The position numbers and the translations under genes were made by a program. The notes beneath the pieces were generated by a model. That model did no database searches, had not been told where the DNA came from, and saw only the letters and a program-made list of their open reading frames with translations. 30,133 nucleotides of DNA, taken from contig JAEZRL010000459.1 in assembly GCA_023440945.1 (NCBI GenBank), forward strand, positions 1 to 30,133, in the 5' to 3' direction. How positions within the stretch are numbered: the first letter of the stretch is position 1; each line of letters starts with the position of its first letter. Of the stretch, positions 7,199 through 14,815 are shown in pieces. The stretch comes from Bacteroidota bacterium. Its GTDB lineage: Bacteria; Bacteroidota; Bacteroidia; Chitinophagales; Chitinophagaceae.

Positions 7199-8365
7199 AT
7201 GACGAAAGCTATGCAACCAACTATGAGGTGGTTTGGTCCAAATGATCCTGTTAGTTTAAAAGATATCAAACAATCCGATGCAACAGGCGTAGTAACTGCC
7301 CTGCATCACATTCCGCATGGCGAAGTATGGCCAATAACAGAAATTGAAAAAAGAAAAAATGAAATAGAATCTGCAGGACTAACGTGGACAGTTGTTGAAA
7401 GCGTTACGGTGCATGAATCTATTAAAACCCGTACTAATAATTTTCAACAGTATATTGACTGGTATAAAGAAACCATTCGCAATCTTTCACAATATGGAAT
7501 AAAAGTTATCACTTATAATTTTATGCCTGTGAATGACTGGACACGCACAACTCTTGATTACCTTATGCCTGATGACTCAAAAGCTTTATACTTTAACTGG
7601 TTCGATCTTGCAGTGTTTGATATTTATATGCTTGAAAGGCCAAATGCAAAATATGATTACAACGAGAATATTTTGCAGGAGGCAGAAAAACGATTTAAGT
7701 CCTATTCAGAAGAAGAGCTTGAAGAATTATCAAGAGTTATACGTTTTGGCATTCCCGGAGAAAAAAAATTAACTATTCCAGAAATGCGCAAAGCGCTTGA
7801 AGCATATAAAGAAATTGATCATTCTGCATTGCGTGAAAACCTGAAATATTTTTTGCAGCAGGTAACGCCTGTTGCAGAAGAATGTGGTGTGAAACTTGCC
7901 GTTCATCCGGATGATCCGCCTTTTGATATTCTTGGTTTGCCACGTATTTGCAGAACGGCTGAAGACCTTGATTATATTTTATCTGCTGTTGATAACACTG
8001 CAAACGGAATATGTTTTTGCACCGGTTCGCTTGGAGCCAATCCTAACAACGATCTTGTTGCAATGATTCGTCGTGTAGATAAGCGTTTGCATTTTGCGCA
8101 TCTCCGTAACACAAAAAGAGACGCCTTTGGTAATTTTTTCGAAGACGATCATCTTGCAGGCGATACAGACATGTATGCAGTGGTAAAAGAAATGCTTAAA
8201 ATACAACAGGAGGTTGATGGGCCCATTCCTTTCCGACCCGATCATGGCCATCAAATGATGGACGATATGCAAAAAAATAATAATCCAGGTTATTCAGGTA
8301 TTGGAAGAATGAAAGGTTTATCAGAATTACGCGGATTAATGCTTGGCATTAGCAGGAGTGTATAA
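7199..8365 (+). CDS. uxuA: Mannonate dehydratase
   Basis: Dehydrates D-mannonate to 2-dehydro-3-deoxy-D-gluconate in glucuronate catabolism; cytosolic Mn/Fe-dependent TIM-barrel enzyme. The 388 residues align with E. coli UxuA nearly throughout: MRWFGPNDPVSL, GVVTALHHIPHGEVW, YNFMPVNDWTRT, AVHPDDPP, CTGSLG, HFAHLRN and FRPDHGHQM. The expected metal ligands are His236, Cys274, His301 and Asp348, with spacing matching characterised UxuA proteins. I start at ATG 7199. The frame is open further upstream to a TTG at 7004, but that extension reads through the antisense of the tRNA-Gln gene and is not coding. No uxaC, uxuB, kdgK or kdgA gene lies nearby, so this looks like a stand-alone copy. Confidence 0.95.
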   Translation: MTKAMQPTMRWFGPNDPVSLKDIKQSDATGVVTALHHIPHGEVWPITEIEKRKNEIESAGLTWTVVESVTVHESIKTRTNNFQQYIDWYKETIRNLSQYGIKVITYNFMPVNDWTRTTLDYLMPDDSKALYFNWFDLAVFDIYMLERPNAKYDYNENILQEAEKRFKSYSEEELEELSRVIRFGIPGEKKLTIPEMRKALEAYKEIDHSALRENLKYFLQQVTPVAEECGVKLAVHPDDPPFDILGLPRICRTAEDLDYILSAVDNTANGICFCTGSLGANPNNDLVAMIRRVDKRLHFAHLRNTKRDAFGNFFEDDHLAGDTDMYAVVKEMLKIQQEVDGPIPFRPDHGHQMMDDMQKNNNPGYSGIGRMKGLSELRGLMLGISRSV

Positions 8366-8397
8366 CTTTTTGTTGACCGGCTTCATCACTTTACTTA

Positions 8398-8427
8398 TCG
8401 TCCGTTGTGTCACTCACTTCAACGTTC
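8398..8427 (-). repeat. Diverged copy of dispersed intergenic repeat
   Basis: Read on the minus strand it begins GAACGTTGAAG, exactly as at 10085-10095, and matches the 20-nt core of the other copies at 16 of 20 positions (GTTGAAGTGAGTGACACAAC). It lies 33 bp after the uxuA stop. Confidence 0.45.
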
Positions 8428-8447
8428 CTCTTTCAATAAGGCATAAA

Positions 8448-8484
8448 AAGAATGATACAAGAGCAAGTATCTTGTATCATTCTT
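8448..8484. terminator. Bidirectional terminator between uxuA and lipoprotein gene
   Basis: A perfect 14-bp inverted repeat, AAGAATGATACAAG / CTTGTATCATTCTT, with a 9-nt loop lies between convergent genes. Read leftward the stem runs into TTTTTATG, a U-tract suited to the lipoprotein gene; rightward the tail is weak. Confidence 0.75.
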
Positions 8485-8514
8485 CCGTAAAAAATCCGAT
8501 AATAGCTATTATAA

Positions 8515-8727
8515 TTAATTAGACATTTTTGTCGTATCACTGCGATTTACATCACCGCTTCCTTTTTCAGGTACAGCCATAGAATCACCGGAGCCTGCAG
8601 TATTTACAGAAGATGAATCCGTATTTATTTCTGTAGCGGTGTCACTAGCAGAAGTATTGTCTTGGTTTCCGCAACTAATGATAAGGGAACTTAAAGCTGT
8701 AAAAGCAATTACAATTATACGTTTCAT
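8515..8727 (-). CDS. Small Ser/Asp-rich lipoprotein, 70 aa
   Basis: The 70-residue ORF opens with MKRIIVIAFTALSSLIISCG, a classic lipoprotein signal with lipobox LIIS-C (Cys19). The rest is low-complexity and rich in Ser, Asp, Thr and Asn (for example TSASDTATEINTDSSSVNT), so it is probably a disordered outer-membrane or periplasmic lipoprotein. No family recognised. Its start codon sits inside one arm of an 11-bp inverted repeat, and a strong hairpin terminator follows the stop. It lies 72 bp downstream of yajQ on the same strand. Confidence 0.7.
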   Translation of the reverse strand: MKRIIVIAFTALSSLIISCGNQDNTSASDTATEINTDSSSVNTAGSGDSMAVPEKGSGDVNRSDTTKMSN

Positions 8728-8795
8728 AATAAACCGTTTTTAATACCAAAACAATTATCCTGCCATTGAATAATAACTGATAATCGGTTTATTAT
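8726..8795 (-). promoter_or_regulatory. Long-range inverted repeat covering lipoprotein start codon
   Basis: ATAATAAACCG at 8726-8736 is complemented exactly by CGGTTTATTAT at 8785-8795 (11 bp, 48-nt spacer). In the yajQ-lipoprotein intergenic transcript the 3' arm runs into the lipoprotein ATG, so pairing would partly mask the start. It might instead be part of a yajQ terminator. Function is inference. Confidence 0.35.
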
Positions 8796-8799
8796 TATT

Positions 8800-9291
8800 T
8801 CAGCTTTTCATATTTACAAATTGCAAAGGCACACCAATATTCGAAGCTTTTAATTTGGTGATTACTTCCTGCAACTCGTCAATTTTTTTGCCTGTAACAC
8901 GAACGATATCATCCATAATTTGAGCCTGTACTTTCAGTCCTGCATCTTTAATAATCTTCACTATCTTTTTTGCATCTTCCTGTTTCAATCCATTATTTAC
9001 ACGAATTTCTTTCTTCACCATTTTGCCACTTGGGTAAGCATCTTTATCAAAGTTAAAAGCGTTTGCATCAATTCCCTGCTTCATGGCACGACTAATAAGA
9101 ACATCAATAACCTGTTTCATTTTCATATCACTTTCCACTTCAACTTTCACCATAAAATCTTTCTTATTTAGTTCAATGTTAACAGGCGAGTCTTTGAAGT
9201 CAAAACGGTTGCTTATCTCTTTCTTTATAGTGTTAACAGCGTTATCAAGTGTTTGAATATCAACTTTACTTGAAATGTCAAAAGATGGCAT
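8800..9291 (-). CDS. yajQ: YajQ family nucleotide-binding (c-di-GMP-binding) protein
   Basis: The 163-residue cytosolic protein matches the YajQ/UPF0234 family end to end: MPSFDISSKVDIQTLDNAVN, the beta-strand SPVNIEL, MKQGIDANAF near the middle, a basic strand GKMVKKEIRVNNGL, KIVKIIKDAGLKVQAQIMDDIVRVTGKKIDELQEVI and the terminal PLQFVNM. Family members bind nucleotides or RNA, and in Xanthomonas and Pseudomonas a member binds cyclic di-GMP; which applies here is unknown. Length is normal. The ATG start lies 18 nt downstream of a TAACTTTG promoter box. It ends in TGA. The next gene in the same direction is a small lipoprotein. Confidence 0.94.
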   Translation of the reverse strand: MPSFDISSKVDIQTLDNAVNTIKKEISNRFDFKDSPVNIELNKKDFMVKVEVESDMKMKQVIDVLISRAMKQGIDANAFNFDKDAYPSGKMVKKEIRVNNGLKQEDAKKIVKIIKDAGLKVQAQIMDDIVRVTGKKIDELQEVITKLKASNIGVPLQFVNMKS

Positions 9292-9309
9292 GTGAAGATA
9301 CTTTTAACT

Positions 9310-9317
9310 CAAAGTTA
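9310..9317 (-). promoter_or_regulatory. TAnnTTTG (-7) promoter box of yajQ
   Basis: TAACTTTG on the minus strand, 18 nt upstream of the yajQ ATG, matches the Bacteroidota -7 consensus. No clear -33 TTG was found. Confidence 0.45.
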
Positions 9318-9514
9318 TTTGTTTGCATCTGCTTAAAGAAACTGAAGTTTTTTTTCTACACTTCACAGGGTATAAAAAGTAACATATGCCACGATCGACA
9401 AATATAATTTCTGCAGTAAACATTTGATTTTGTTCTTAATCAATTAGTTACTTGCATCGACAGTAACAATTACAATGGCATGTTTTTAACCGGTTACTAT
9501 TTAAACAAATTATC

Positions 9515-9916
9515 ATGCGAGTTCTGTCAACAAAAGTGCATGGAATACTGGATTACACGGTAGGCGCATTAATGATAGCAGCGCCTTGGTTATTTGGTTT
9601 TGCCGTGCATACCGAAAGCACCCAGAATGCCGGCTACGGCTTACAAACATGGGTATTTGTAATTCTTGGTTTTGCAACTTTATTATACAGTATGCTTACG
9701 AAGTACGAGTTAGGCGCCTTTCCAAGTATTTCGATGAAAACACACTTAACACTCGACACATTATCTGGGATATTTTTAGCGCTTTCGCCATGGCTATTGG
9801 GCTTTAAAGATGAGATATTTCTGCCGCATGTTATTTTCGGCGTTTTTGAAATAATTGTCGTGATACTTACAGATGCACGACCTGTTCATGGAAGAGTTTC
9901 TTCCAATTTAGTATAA
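9515..9916 (+). CDS. SPW-repeat integral membrane protein
   Basis: The 133-residue protein is almost entirely membrane-embedded, with four likely transmembrane helices (about 11-30, 44-61, 78-97 and 103-119). It carries two SPW-type repeats, the first as AAPWLFGF (22-29) and the second as LSPWLLGF (90-97), each followed by a second helix. This is the arrangement of the SPW family (PF03779), whose function is unknown. The ATG at 9515 is the first in the frame. A hairpin terminator lies 75 bp after the stop, and the gene seems to be monocistronic between divergent yajQ and the downstream DUF2723 gene. Confidence 0.85.
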   Translation: MRVLSTKVHGILDYTVGALMIAAPWLFGFAVHTESTQNAGYGLQTWVFVILGFATLLYSMLTKYELGAFPSISMKTHLTLDTLSGIFLALSPWLLGFKDEIFLPHVIFGVFEIIVVILTDARPVHGRVSSNLV

Positions 9917-9991
9917 GGGTGATTTACTGCAGTATAACCTTTAGCATTGGTTAGTGAGGAGAGGTTTTATTGTTTGTAAAGTGAGAAAGAC

Positions 9992-10021
9992 AAAGGCAGG
10001 TTATTTTTATGACCTGCCTTT
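9992..10021 (+). terminator. Terminator of SPW-repeat gene
   Basis: AAAGGCAGGT and ACCTGCCTTT form a perfect 10-bp stem with a 10-nt loop, 75 bp after the stop codon. The tail TTTCTTATATAT gives a modest U-tract. Confidence 0.7.
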
Positions 10022-10084
10022 CTTATATATCATTAATAAAGGTTTGAGTTTTATAAATGCATCCTTCTGTCCGTTTGAAATTAG

Positions 10085-10137
10085 AACGTTGAAGAGTGCG
10101 ACGCAACAGGCGAAGCCATGAAATGCTGCAGCTTGTT
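10085..10137 (+). repeat. Dispersed intergenic repeat, copy with 20-nt core
   Basis: The core GTTGAAGAGTGCGACGCAAC (10088-10107) is identical to 22020-22039, and the leading GAACGTTGAAG also occurs inverted at 8398-8427. Downstream the copy continues with AGGCGAAGCC (a GGC/GCC mini-hairpin) and GCTGCAGC. It is non-coding. Confidence 0.6.
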
Positions 10138-10232
10138 TCAAAAAAAATCAATTCAAAAAAAGACAAGCTGTTATTATTTCTCAATCTATTCTTAAAAATA
10201 AATTGCTTTTTTCCAGTTTCAACACTTTACAT

Positions 10233-10240
10233 TAGGTTTG
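10233..10240 (+). promoter_or_regulatory. TAnnTTTG (-7) promoter box of DUF2723 gene
   Basis: TAGGTTTG matches the Bacteroidota -7 consensus and lies 65 nt upstream of the ATG. A TTG at 10204-10206 is a few bases too far for the usual -33 spacing. Confidence 0.4.
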
Positions 10241-10305
10241 CCAGTCTTTAAAACAACGCAGGGAATTGGTATTCAACCCTGATTTAAAACTTTAAAACTT
10301 TCCAG

Positions 10306-13300
10306 ATGGATTTCAAACGGATCAACAACATTACAGGATGGGTAGTGTGTTTGATTGCATGTACAGTTTACATTCTTACTGCTGAAGCAGGTGGCAGTTT
10401 GTGGGACTGCGGCGAATTTGTGAGCAGTTGTTTTAAAGTGCAGATACCGCATCCACCGGGAGCACCTTTATTCGTTTTACTGGGAAGGGTTTTTATAGTG
10501 TTGTTTGGCGACAATCCATTGACGGCAGCCAAGGCTGTGAACATTATGAGTGCGCTGGCGAGTGGTTTTACCATTTTGTTTTTGTTCTGGACCATCACGC
10601 ACTTCGCCAGGCGTATAGTGCAACCAATTAAAGGCATAACACTAACGAGAACACAGATCATAAGTGTTATGGGCGCAGGCATTGTGGGTGCGTTGGCTTA
10701 TACTTTTACCGATTCGTTCTGGTACAGCGCAGTAGAAGGTGAAGTATATGCAATGTCTTCCTTCTTTACCGCTATCGTGTTTTGGGCTATTTTAAAATGG
10801 GAGCATAATGCGGATGAACCAGATGCAGATAAGTGGATCGTTTTTATCTTTTTCATGATGGGTTTATCCATCGGTGTTCACTTATTAAACCTGTTAACCA
10901 TTCCAGCCATTGTAATGGTTTATTATTTCAGAAAAAGAAATTCGTTCAATTATGAACTGATAAGAAAATATTTTATCTGGATCGTTGCCATCGGTGGCAT
11001 CCTTGCTTTTATTGTTGCATATATAGGTACAAGAACAGAATATAATTTATTGAATGATATATTGCCGCAACTGCAACAACGTTACGGTGATGATGTAAAC
11101 ATATCCGATTCAACCGTTCCAGGATTGATGATCATAGGTGCCGGTATCGCTATCGGGTTGTTGTATCTGGTTGAAAGAATTAACAATGCTAATAAGGAAC
11201 TATTTGGTGGTGCTTATATGTTCTTTATAATTGGTTGTGTTATTCTTGGTATTGTGCAAGTGGGTGTTATTCAATACACCATCAAAATAGCCGGCCATTT
11301 CGATATCTTTTTTGTAAACAACATCGGTTTGCCTTTCTTCTCGGGTTTTACTATTTTCTTTGTTTTGGTGGCTATTGCAATATGGTTGGGTTTGCGTTAT
11401 GCAAACAAAAAGCACTGGAGTTATATGCGTCTTGCTTTGTGGAGTTTTGCTTTTATGCTAATTGGTTACAGCACTTATCTAACCACGATGATAAGAAGCA
11501 ATGCTGATCCTGCGGTAGATATGTTCAATGTGGATAATCCGATGAGTTTGGTTGGTTATCTTGGCCGTGAACAATATGGCGATTTCCCGATCTTATACGG
11601 ACAAAAATTTACGGCTGATATTGTTCAGTATGCCGAAGGTGCTACCAAATATCAAAAAAGCACAAAAGATGGAAAGGATAGGTATATTGAAGTAGGAAAG
11701 GATGGTCATTATGTTTACCTGCCGAAAGATAAAATGGTTTTTCCCAGGATGTGGGATGCCAGCAACGACCAGGGGCATGCAGATTATTATGCTTATTTTA
11801 TGGGCATAGGGAAACTGCAGAACGGTACTTATGAAAGAGCGCCTGATTTCGTGGATAATATGAAGTTCTTTGTTTCTTATCAGAATTACTTTATGTATAT
11901 ACGCTACTTCCTCTGGAATTTTTCAGGCAAACAAAACGATATACAAGGATTATATTCTGGTAATGTTCGGGATGGAAACTGGATAACAGGTATCAATCTT
12001 ATTGATAATATTATGTATGGCGATCAGAGTTTATTGCCAGATAGTTTAAAGAACAACAAAGCGCACAACACGCTGTTTGCTTTACCGCTTATTTTGGGTT
12101 TGATAGGATTGTTCTATCATTTTAAAAGAAAGAAAGACGATGCCCTGGTTGCTTTTCTTTTATTTTTCTTTACCGGTTTTGCCATTGTTATTTATCTGAA
12201 CCAGGCAGGTTACCAGCCCCGTGAACGTGATTATGCCTATGCAGGTTCATTTTATGCTTTTGCAATCTGGATTGGTATCGGTGTATTAAAAGTGCGGGAT
12301 TGGTTTGCAAAAGTGGTGAATGAAAAAAATGCAGCTATTATTGCTACCTTACTTTGTCTGCTTGCAGTGCCTGCGATAATGGCACAGCAGGAATGGGATG
12401 ATCATGACAGGAGCAGAAAACAACTGGCACGTGATGTAGCAAAAGATTACCTGGAAAGTTGTGCACCAAACGCTATACTTTTCACCTTCGGTGATAACGA
12501 TACATACCCGCTTTGGTATGCGCAGGAAGTAGAAGGCATTCGTCCGGATATTCGTGTGATCAATACCAGCCTGTTGGGAATTGATTGGTACATCAATCAG
12601 CTTCGTTACAAGGTGAATCAAAGTGAACCAATTGATGTTATCTGGTCTCCGTCGCAAATAGAAGGCCGTAACAGAGACATCGCGGTTTACAGAGCGCAAT
12701 CACAATTCCCGGAAAACAGGTATTATGATCTGTACGACATGATGAAGAATTACATGGGTAATGATGCAAATGTAGATGACAGAGGTTATACCATTTACCC
12801 GGTTAAAAAGGTGTCCATACCTGTTGATGTAAATCTTGTAAAAAGTAATGGAACTGTAAATGCCTCAGATACGGTTGCAACCGAAGTTCGCTTTGAAATT
12901 CCAAAGCAGGCTTTGTATAAGAACGATCTTGCAATGCTGAACATTATTGCAGCAAATAAATGGAAACGTCCTATTTATTTTACTTCGCCTTATAGTGATC
13001 TTGGTTTTGGAGATTATATAAGACGCGATGGTTTAAGCTATCGCTTAGTGCCTGTTGAAAATATAAAAGATCCCGGCGGTTTACAGGTGAATACAGACTG
13101 GATGTTAGATAAGGTGATGAATAAATTTGGTTTTGGTAATGCCAATATTTTCAATGTTTATTTTGATGAAGAAAACAGGAGACATTTAAATATTATCCGT
13201 CGTGCAGATACAGAACTTGCATTGGATCTCTCCTTCAAAAACAGGAAAGATGATGCAAAGAAAGTGCTTGAAAAAACAGATAAAATGATGCTGCAAACCA

Positions 13301-13623
13301 ATTTCCCTTATGGAATGGTTTCAAGAGGTAACGAACATAATCGCATCTCTATGATGTTTCTGCAGGCTTGTTACGAAGCAGGTGATGATGCACTAGCTGC
13401 AAAGGTTTCAAAATCAGTAAAAACAGATTTGCAGCAGCAGATAAAATATTACAACGGATTAACAGGCAACAATGCAGAAAATATGCAATACGAAAAAAGC
13501 AATGCTGTAAGTTTGCTGAGCAGCCTTAATCAATTAGATTCTGCTTTCAACGCAAAACCAAAAATACCTGAAACCGGAAGCATAATTACAAACGATTCTA
13601 ACACAGCTCCTGCAAAAAAGTAA
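10306..13623 (+). CDS. DUF2723 family membrane protein (GT-C-like, TMEM260-related)
   Basis: A 1105-residue protein. About the first 690 residues hold roughly a dozen transmembrane helices; the remaining 400 are mostly soluble. The N-terminal motif SLWDCGEFVS (31-40) followed by IPHPPGAPLF (47-56) is the hallmark of DUF2723 (PF11028); Asp34 and Glu37 sit where GT-C glycosyltransferases place their catalytic acid in the first extracytoplasmic loop. Further family motifs are YQPRERDYAYAGSFYAF near 640 and FTFGDNDTYPLWYAQEVEG near 727. The human relative TMEM260 is an O-mannosyltransferase, so a protein O-glycosylation role is plausible but unproven here. The C-terminus is helical and Asp/Lys-rich. 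The ATG at 10306 follows a 65-nt leader, and a strong terminator ends the single-gene unit. Confidence 0.88.
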   Translation: MDFKRINNITGWVVCLIACTVYILTAEAGGSLWDCGEFVSSCFKVQIPHPPGAPLFVLLGRVFIVLFGDNPLTAAKAVNIMSALASGFTILFLFWTITHFARRIVQPIKGITLTRTQIISVMGAGIVGALAYTFTDSFWYSAVEGEVYAMSSFFTAIVFWAILKWEHNADEPDADKWIVFIFFMMGLSIGVHLLNLLTIPAIVMVYYFRKRNSFNYELIRKYFIWIVAIGGILAFIVAYIGTRTEYNLLNDILPQLQQRYGDDVNISDSTVPGLMIIGAGIAIGLLYLVERINNANKELFGGAYMFFIIGCVILGIVQVGVIQYTIKIAGHFDIFFVNNIGLPFFSGFTIFFVLVAIAIWLGLRYANKKHWSYMRLALWSFAFMLIGYSTYLTTMIRSNADPAVDMFNVDNPMSLVGYLGREQYGDFPILYGQKFTADIVQYAEGATKYQKSTKDGKDRYIEVGKDGHYVYLPKDKMVFPRMWDASNDQGHADYYAYFMGIGKLQNGTYERAPDFVDNMKFFVSYQNYFMYIRYFLWNFSGKQNDIQGLYSGNVRDGNWITGINLIDNIMYGDQSLLPDSLKNNKAHNTLFALPLILGLIGLFYHFKRKKDDALVAFLLFFFTGFAIVIYLNQAGYQPRERDYAYAGSFYAFAIWIGIGVLKVRDWFAKVVNEKNAAIIATLLCLLAVPAIMAQQEWDDHDRSRKQLARDVAKDYLESCAPNAILFTFGDNDTYPLWYAQEVEGIRPDIRVINTSLLGIDWYINQLRYKVNQSEPIDVIWSPSQIEGRNRDIAVYRAQSQFPENRYYDLYDMMKNYMGNDANVDDRGYTIYPVKKVSIPVDVNLVKSNGTVNASDTVATEVRFEIPKQALYKNDLAMLNIIAANKWKRPIYFTSPYSDLGFGDYIRRDGLSYRLVPVENIKDPGGLQVNTDWMLDKVMNKFGFGNANIFNVYFDEENRRHLNIIRRADTELALDLSFKNRKDDAKKVLEKTDKMMLQTNFPYGMVSRGNEHNRISMMFLQACYEAGDDALAAKVSKSVKTDLQQQIKYYNGLTGNNAENMQYEKSNAVSLLSSLNQLDSAFNAKPKIPETGSIITNDSNTAPAKK

Positions 13624-13647
13624 ATTGAATATTTAACTTTCTAATAC

Positions 13648-13684
13648 TACCGGTGCATCTTAAAGTTGTACCGGTATTTTTTTC
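13648..13684 (+). terminator. Intrinsic terminator of DUF2723 gene
   Basis: TACCGGTGCA pairs with TGTACCGGTA (10 bp with one G-U) around a 9-nt loop and is followed by seven or more Ts. It lies 25 bp after the stop codon. Confidence 0.85.
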
Positions 13685-13701
13685 TTACGGAGAAATAAAT
13701 A

Positions 13702-14613
13702 CTATGCTTTTGCAGTTTCAATTATTTCATCCTTCTTTAAAAAAGATGTGATCTTATTATAACTCTCATTATAAATAGTAGCGAGCTTTTTTCTTTTATT
13801 TAATACCCTGCTACGGTGTTTCTGAACAATTAAACCAATCGGCTTTTCATAAAAAGGGTGATGCATAATATAAAAGCCTTTCCCTGTGTCTATGGCTCCA
13901 ATGCTTTCCCAAAACTTATTATAGTTGTTATTGAATTTATCAAAACCAATAGTTGAGGAAAAACAGATCTGGTTTGTAGTAGAAATGCAAAGGATGGTAT
14001 TTATATTGATAGCCTTAGCCATTGCTTCAATTATTTTAATAAGAACTATCGCTGGTTCATTTTCGTTAAGACTCTTAGTTGCTTTAGCATAATTTTTAAA
14101 ACCGTTTTTTACTCCCTGCATACAGGTAATATAAATAAGAGCTTTTTCATTTGAATGGAAAATGCTGCCCGGCACAAAAGAAAATGCAAGTCTGAAAACC
14201 ATTACATCATTCAAATAAAAAATTAGCGCTAGCGAACCTTCGAATTCAAGCATTCCATTAAAGGTAAGAACTACTTTTGCTGAGTCGTTTCCAGTTTTTT
14301 CACTCCAGCATAAAAGTCCTTTATTGAATACACGATACAGAGAATTCTCAGCAAATATTTCTTTTAAGTAGCTATAATGGTGAGTAAGAATAGCAAGCTT
14401 TTCCTTTGTGGTAAACAAGTTTGAAATAAAGGAGTAAGTGTAGATTGCGTACGTTCTTAAACCAATAAATTTCTTTTGCTTATAAGACTTAAGCACCTTC
14501 ATGAGTTTTAAATGCCCCTTGAGATGTATTAGCACCACAGGGCTTTTTAAAACAATATACTTTGTGGTTAATAAATAAGAGTGTTTATAACCATTTAAAT
14601 TATTTTCATTCAT
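13702..14613 (-). CDS. VirK/YbjX (DUF535) family protein
   Basis: The 303-residue protein matches the DUF535 family known from Shigella VirK and E. coli/Salmonella YbjX. Visible signatures are the strand pair FNGMLEFEGSLALIFYLND (about 118-136), ALIYITCMQG (158-167), KNYAKATKSLNENEPAIVLI (173-192), a YNKFW motif (231-235) and the basic KHRSRVLNKRKKL (265-277). It has no signal peptide or obvious membrane helix. Family members are linked to virulence and envelope stress or antimicrobial-peptide resistance in enterobacteria, but the biochemical activity is unknown. It converges on the DUF2723 gene and lies downstream of the giant T9SS gene, separated from it by a terminator. The gene appears more AT-rich than its neighbours, which may hint at separate origin. 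Confidence 0.8.
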   Translation of the reverse strand: MNENNLNGYKHSYLLTTKYIVLKSPVVLIHLKGHLKLMKVLKSYKQKKFIGLRTYAIYTYSFISNLFTTKEKLAILTHHYSYLKEIFAENSLYRVFNKGLLCWSEKTGNDSAKVVLTFNGMLEFEGSLALIFYLNDVMVFRLAFSFVPGSIFHSNEKALIYITCMQGVKNGFKNYAKATKSLNENEPAIVLIKIIEAMAKAININTILCISTTNQICFSSTIGFDKFNNNYNKFWESIGAIDTGKGFYIMHHPFYEKPIGLIVQKHRSRVLNKRKKLATIYNESYNKITSFLKKDEIIETAKA

Positions 14614-14763
14614 TGTAATTTCAATTAAGTTAACAACTGGGTTTGAAAGAAGAGATACAGTTGAAATACAATGAAGGGTGAAACTTATTTTATAAGGTTT
14701 AGTGAGTGTTTGAAAGTGAAGAATTAGCTAATTGTAGTGTTAGTTATGTAAGGAAAAATTATA

Positions 14764-14794
14764 AAATCCCGGATAGAGAATCCGGGATTTTTTT
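14764..14794. terminator. Terminator of giant T9SS gene
   Basis: AAATCCCGGAT and ATCCGGGATTT form an 11-bp perfect stem with a 5-nt loop, 21 bp beyond the stop at 14816. T-runs flank both sides (TTTTTTT rightward; TTTTATAATTTTT leftward), so it can act in both directions, mainly for the leftward gene. Confidence 0.85.
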
Positions 14795-14815
14795 GTGCAA
14801 CTATGATCGTCAACG

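Larger units (their letters stand above)
9917..10305. other. Intergenic region with terminator, dispersed repeat and promoter box
   Basis: No gene is seen in these 389 bases. In order they hold the terminator of the SPW gene (9992-10021), a dispersed repeat with the 20-nt core (10088-10107), two complementary arms CAGCTTGT/ACAAGCTG (10129-10136 and 10163-10170) around an A-rich loop, and a TAGGTTTG box before the DUF2723 gene. Confidence 0.6.
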
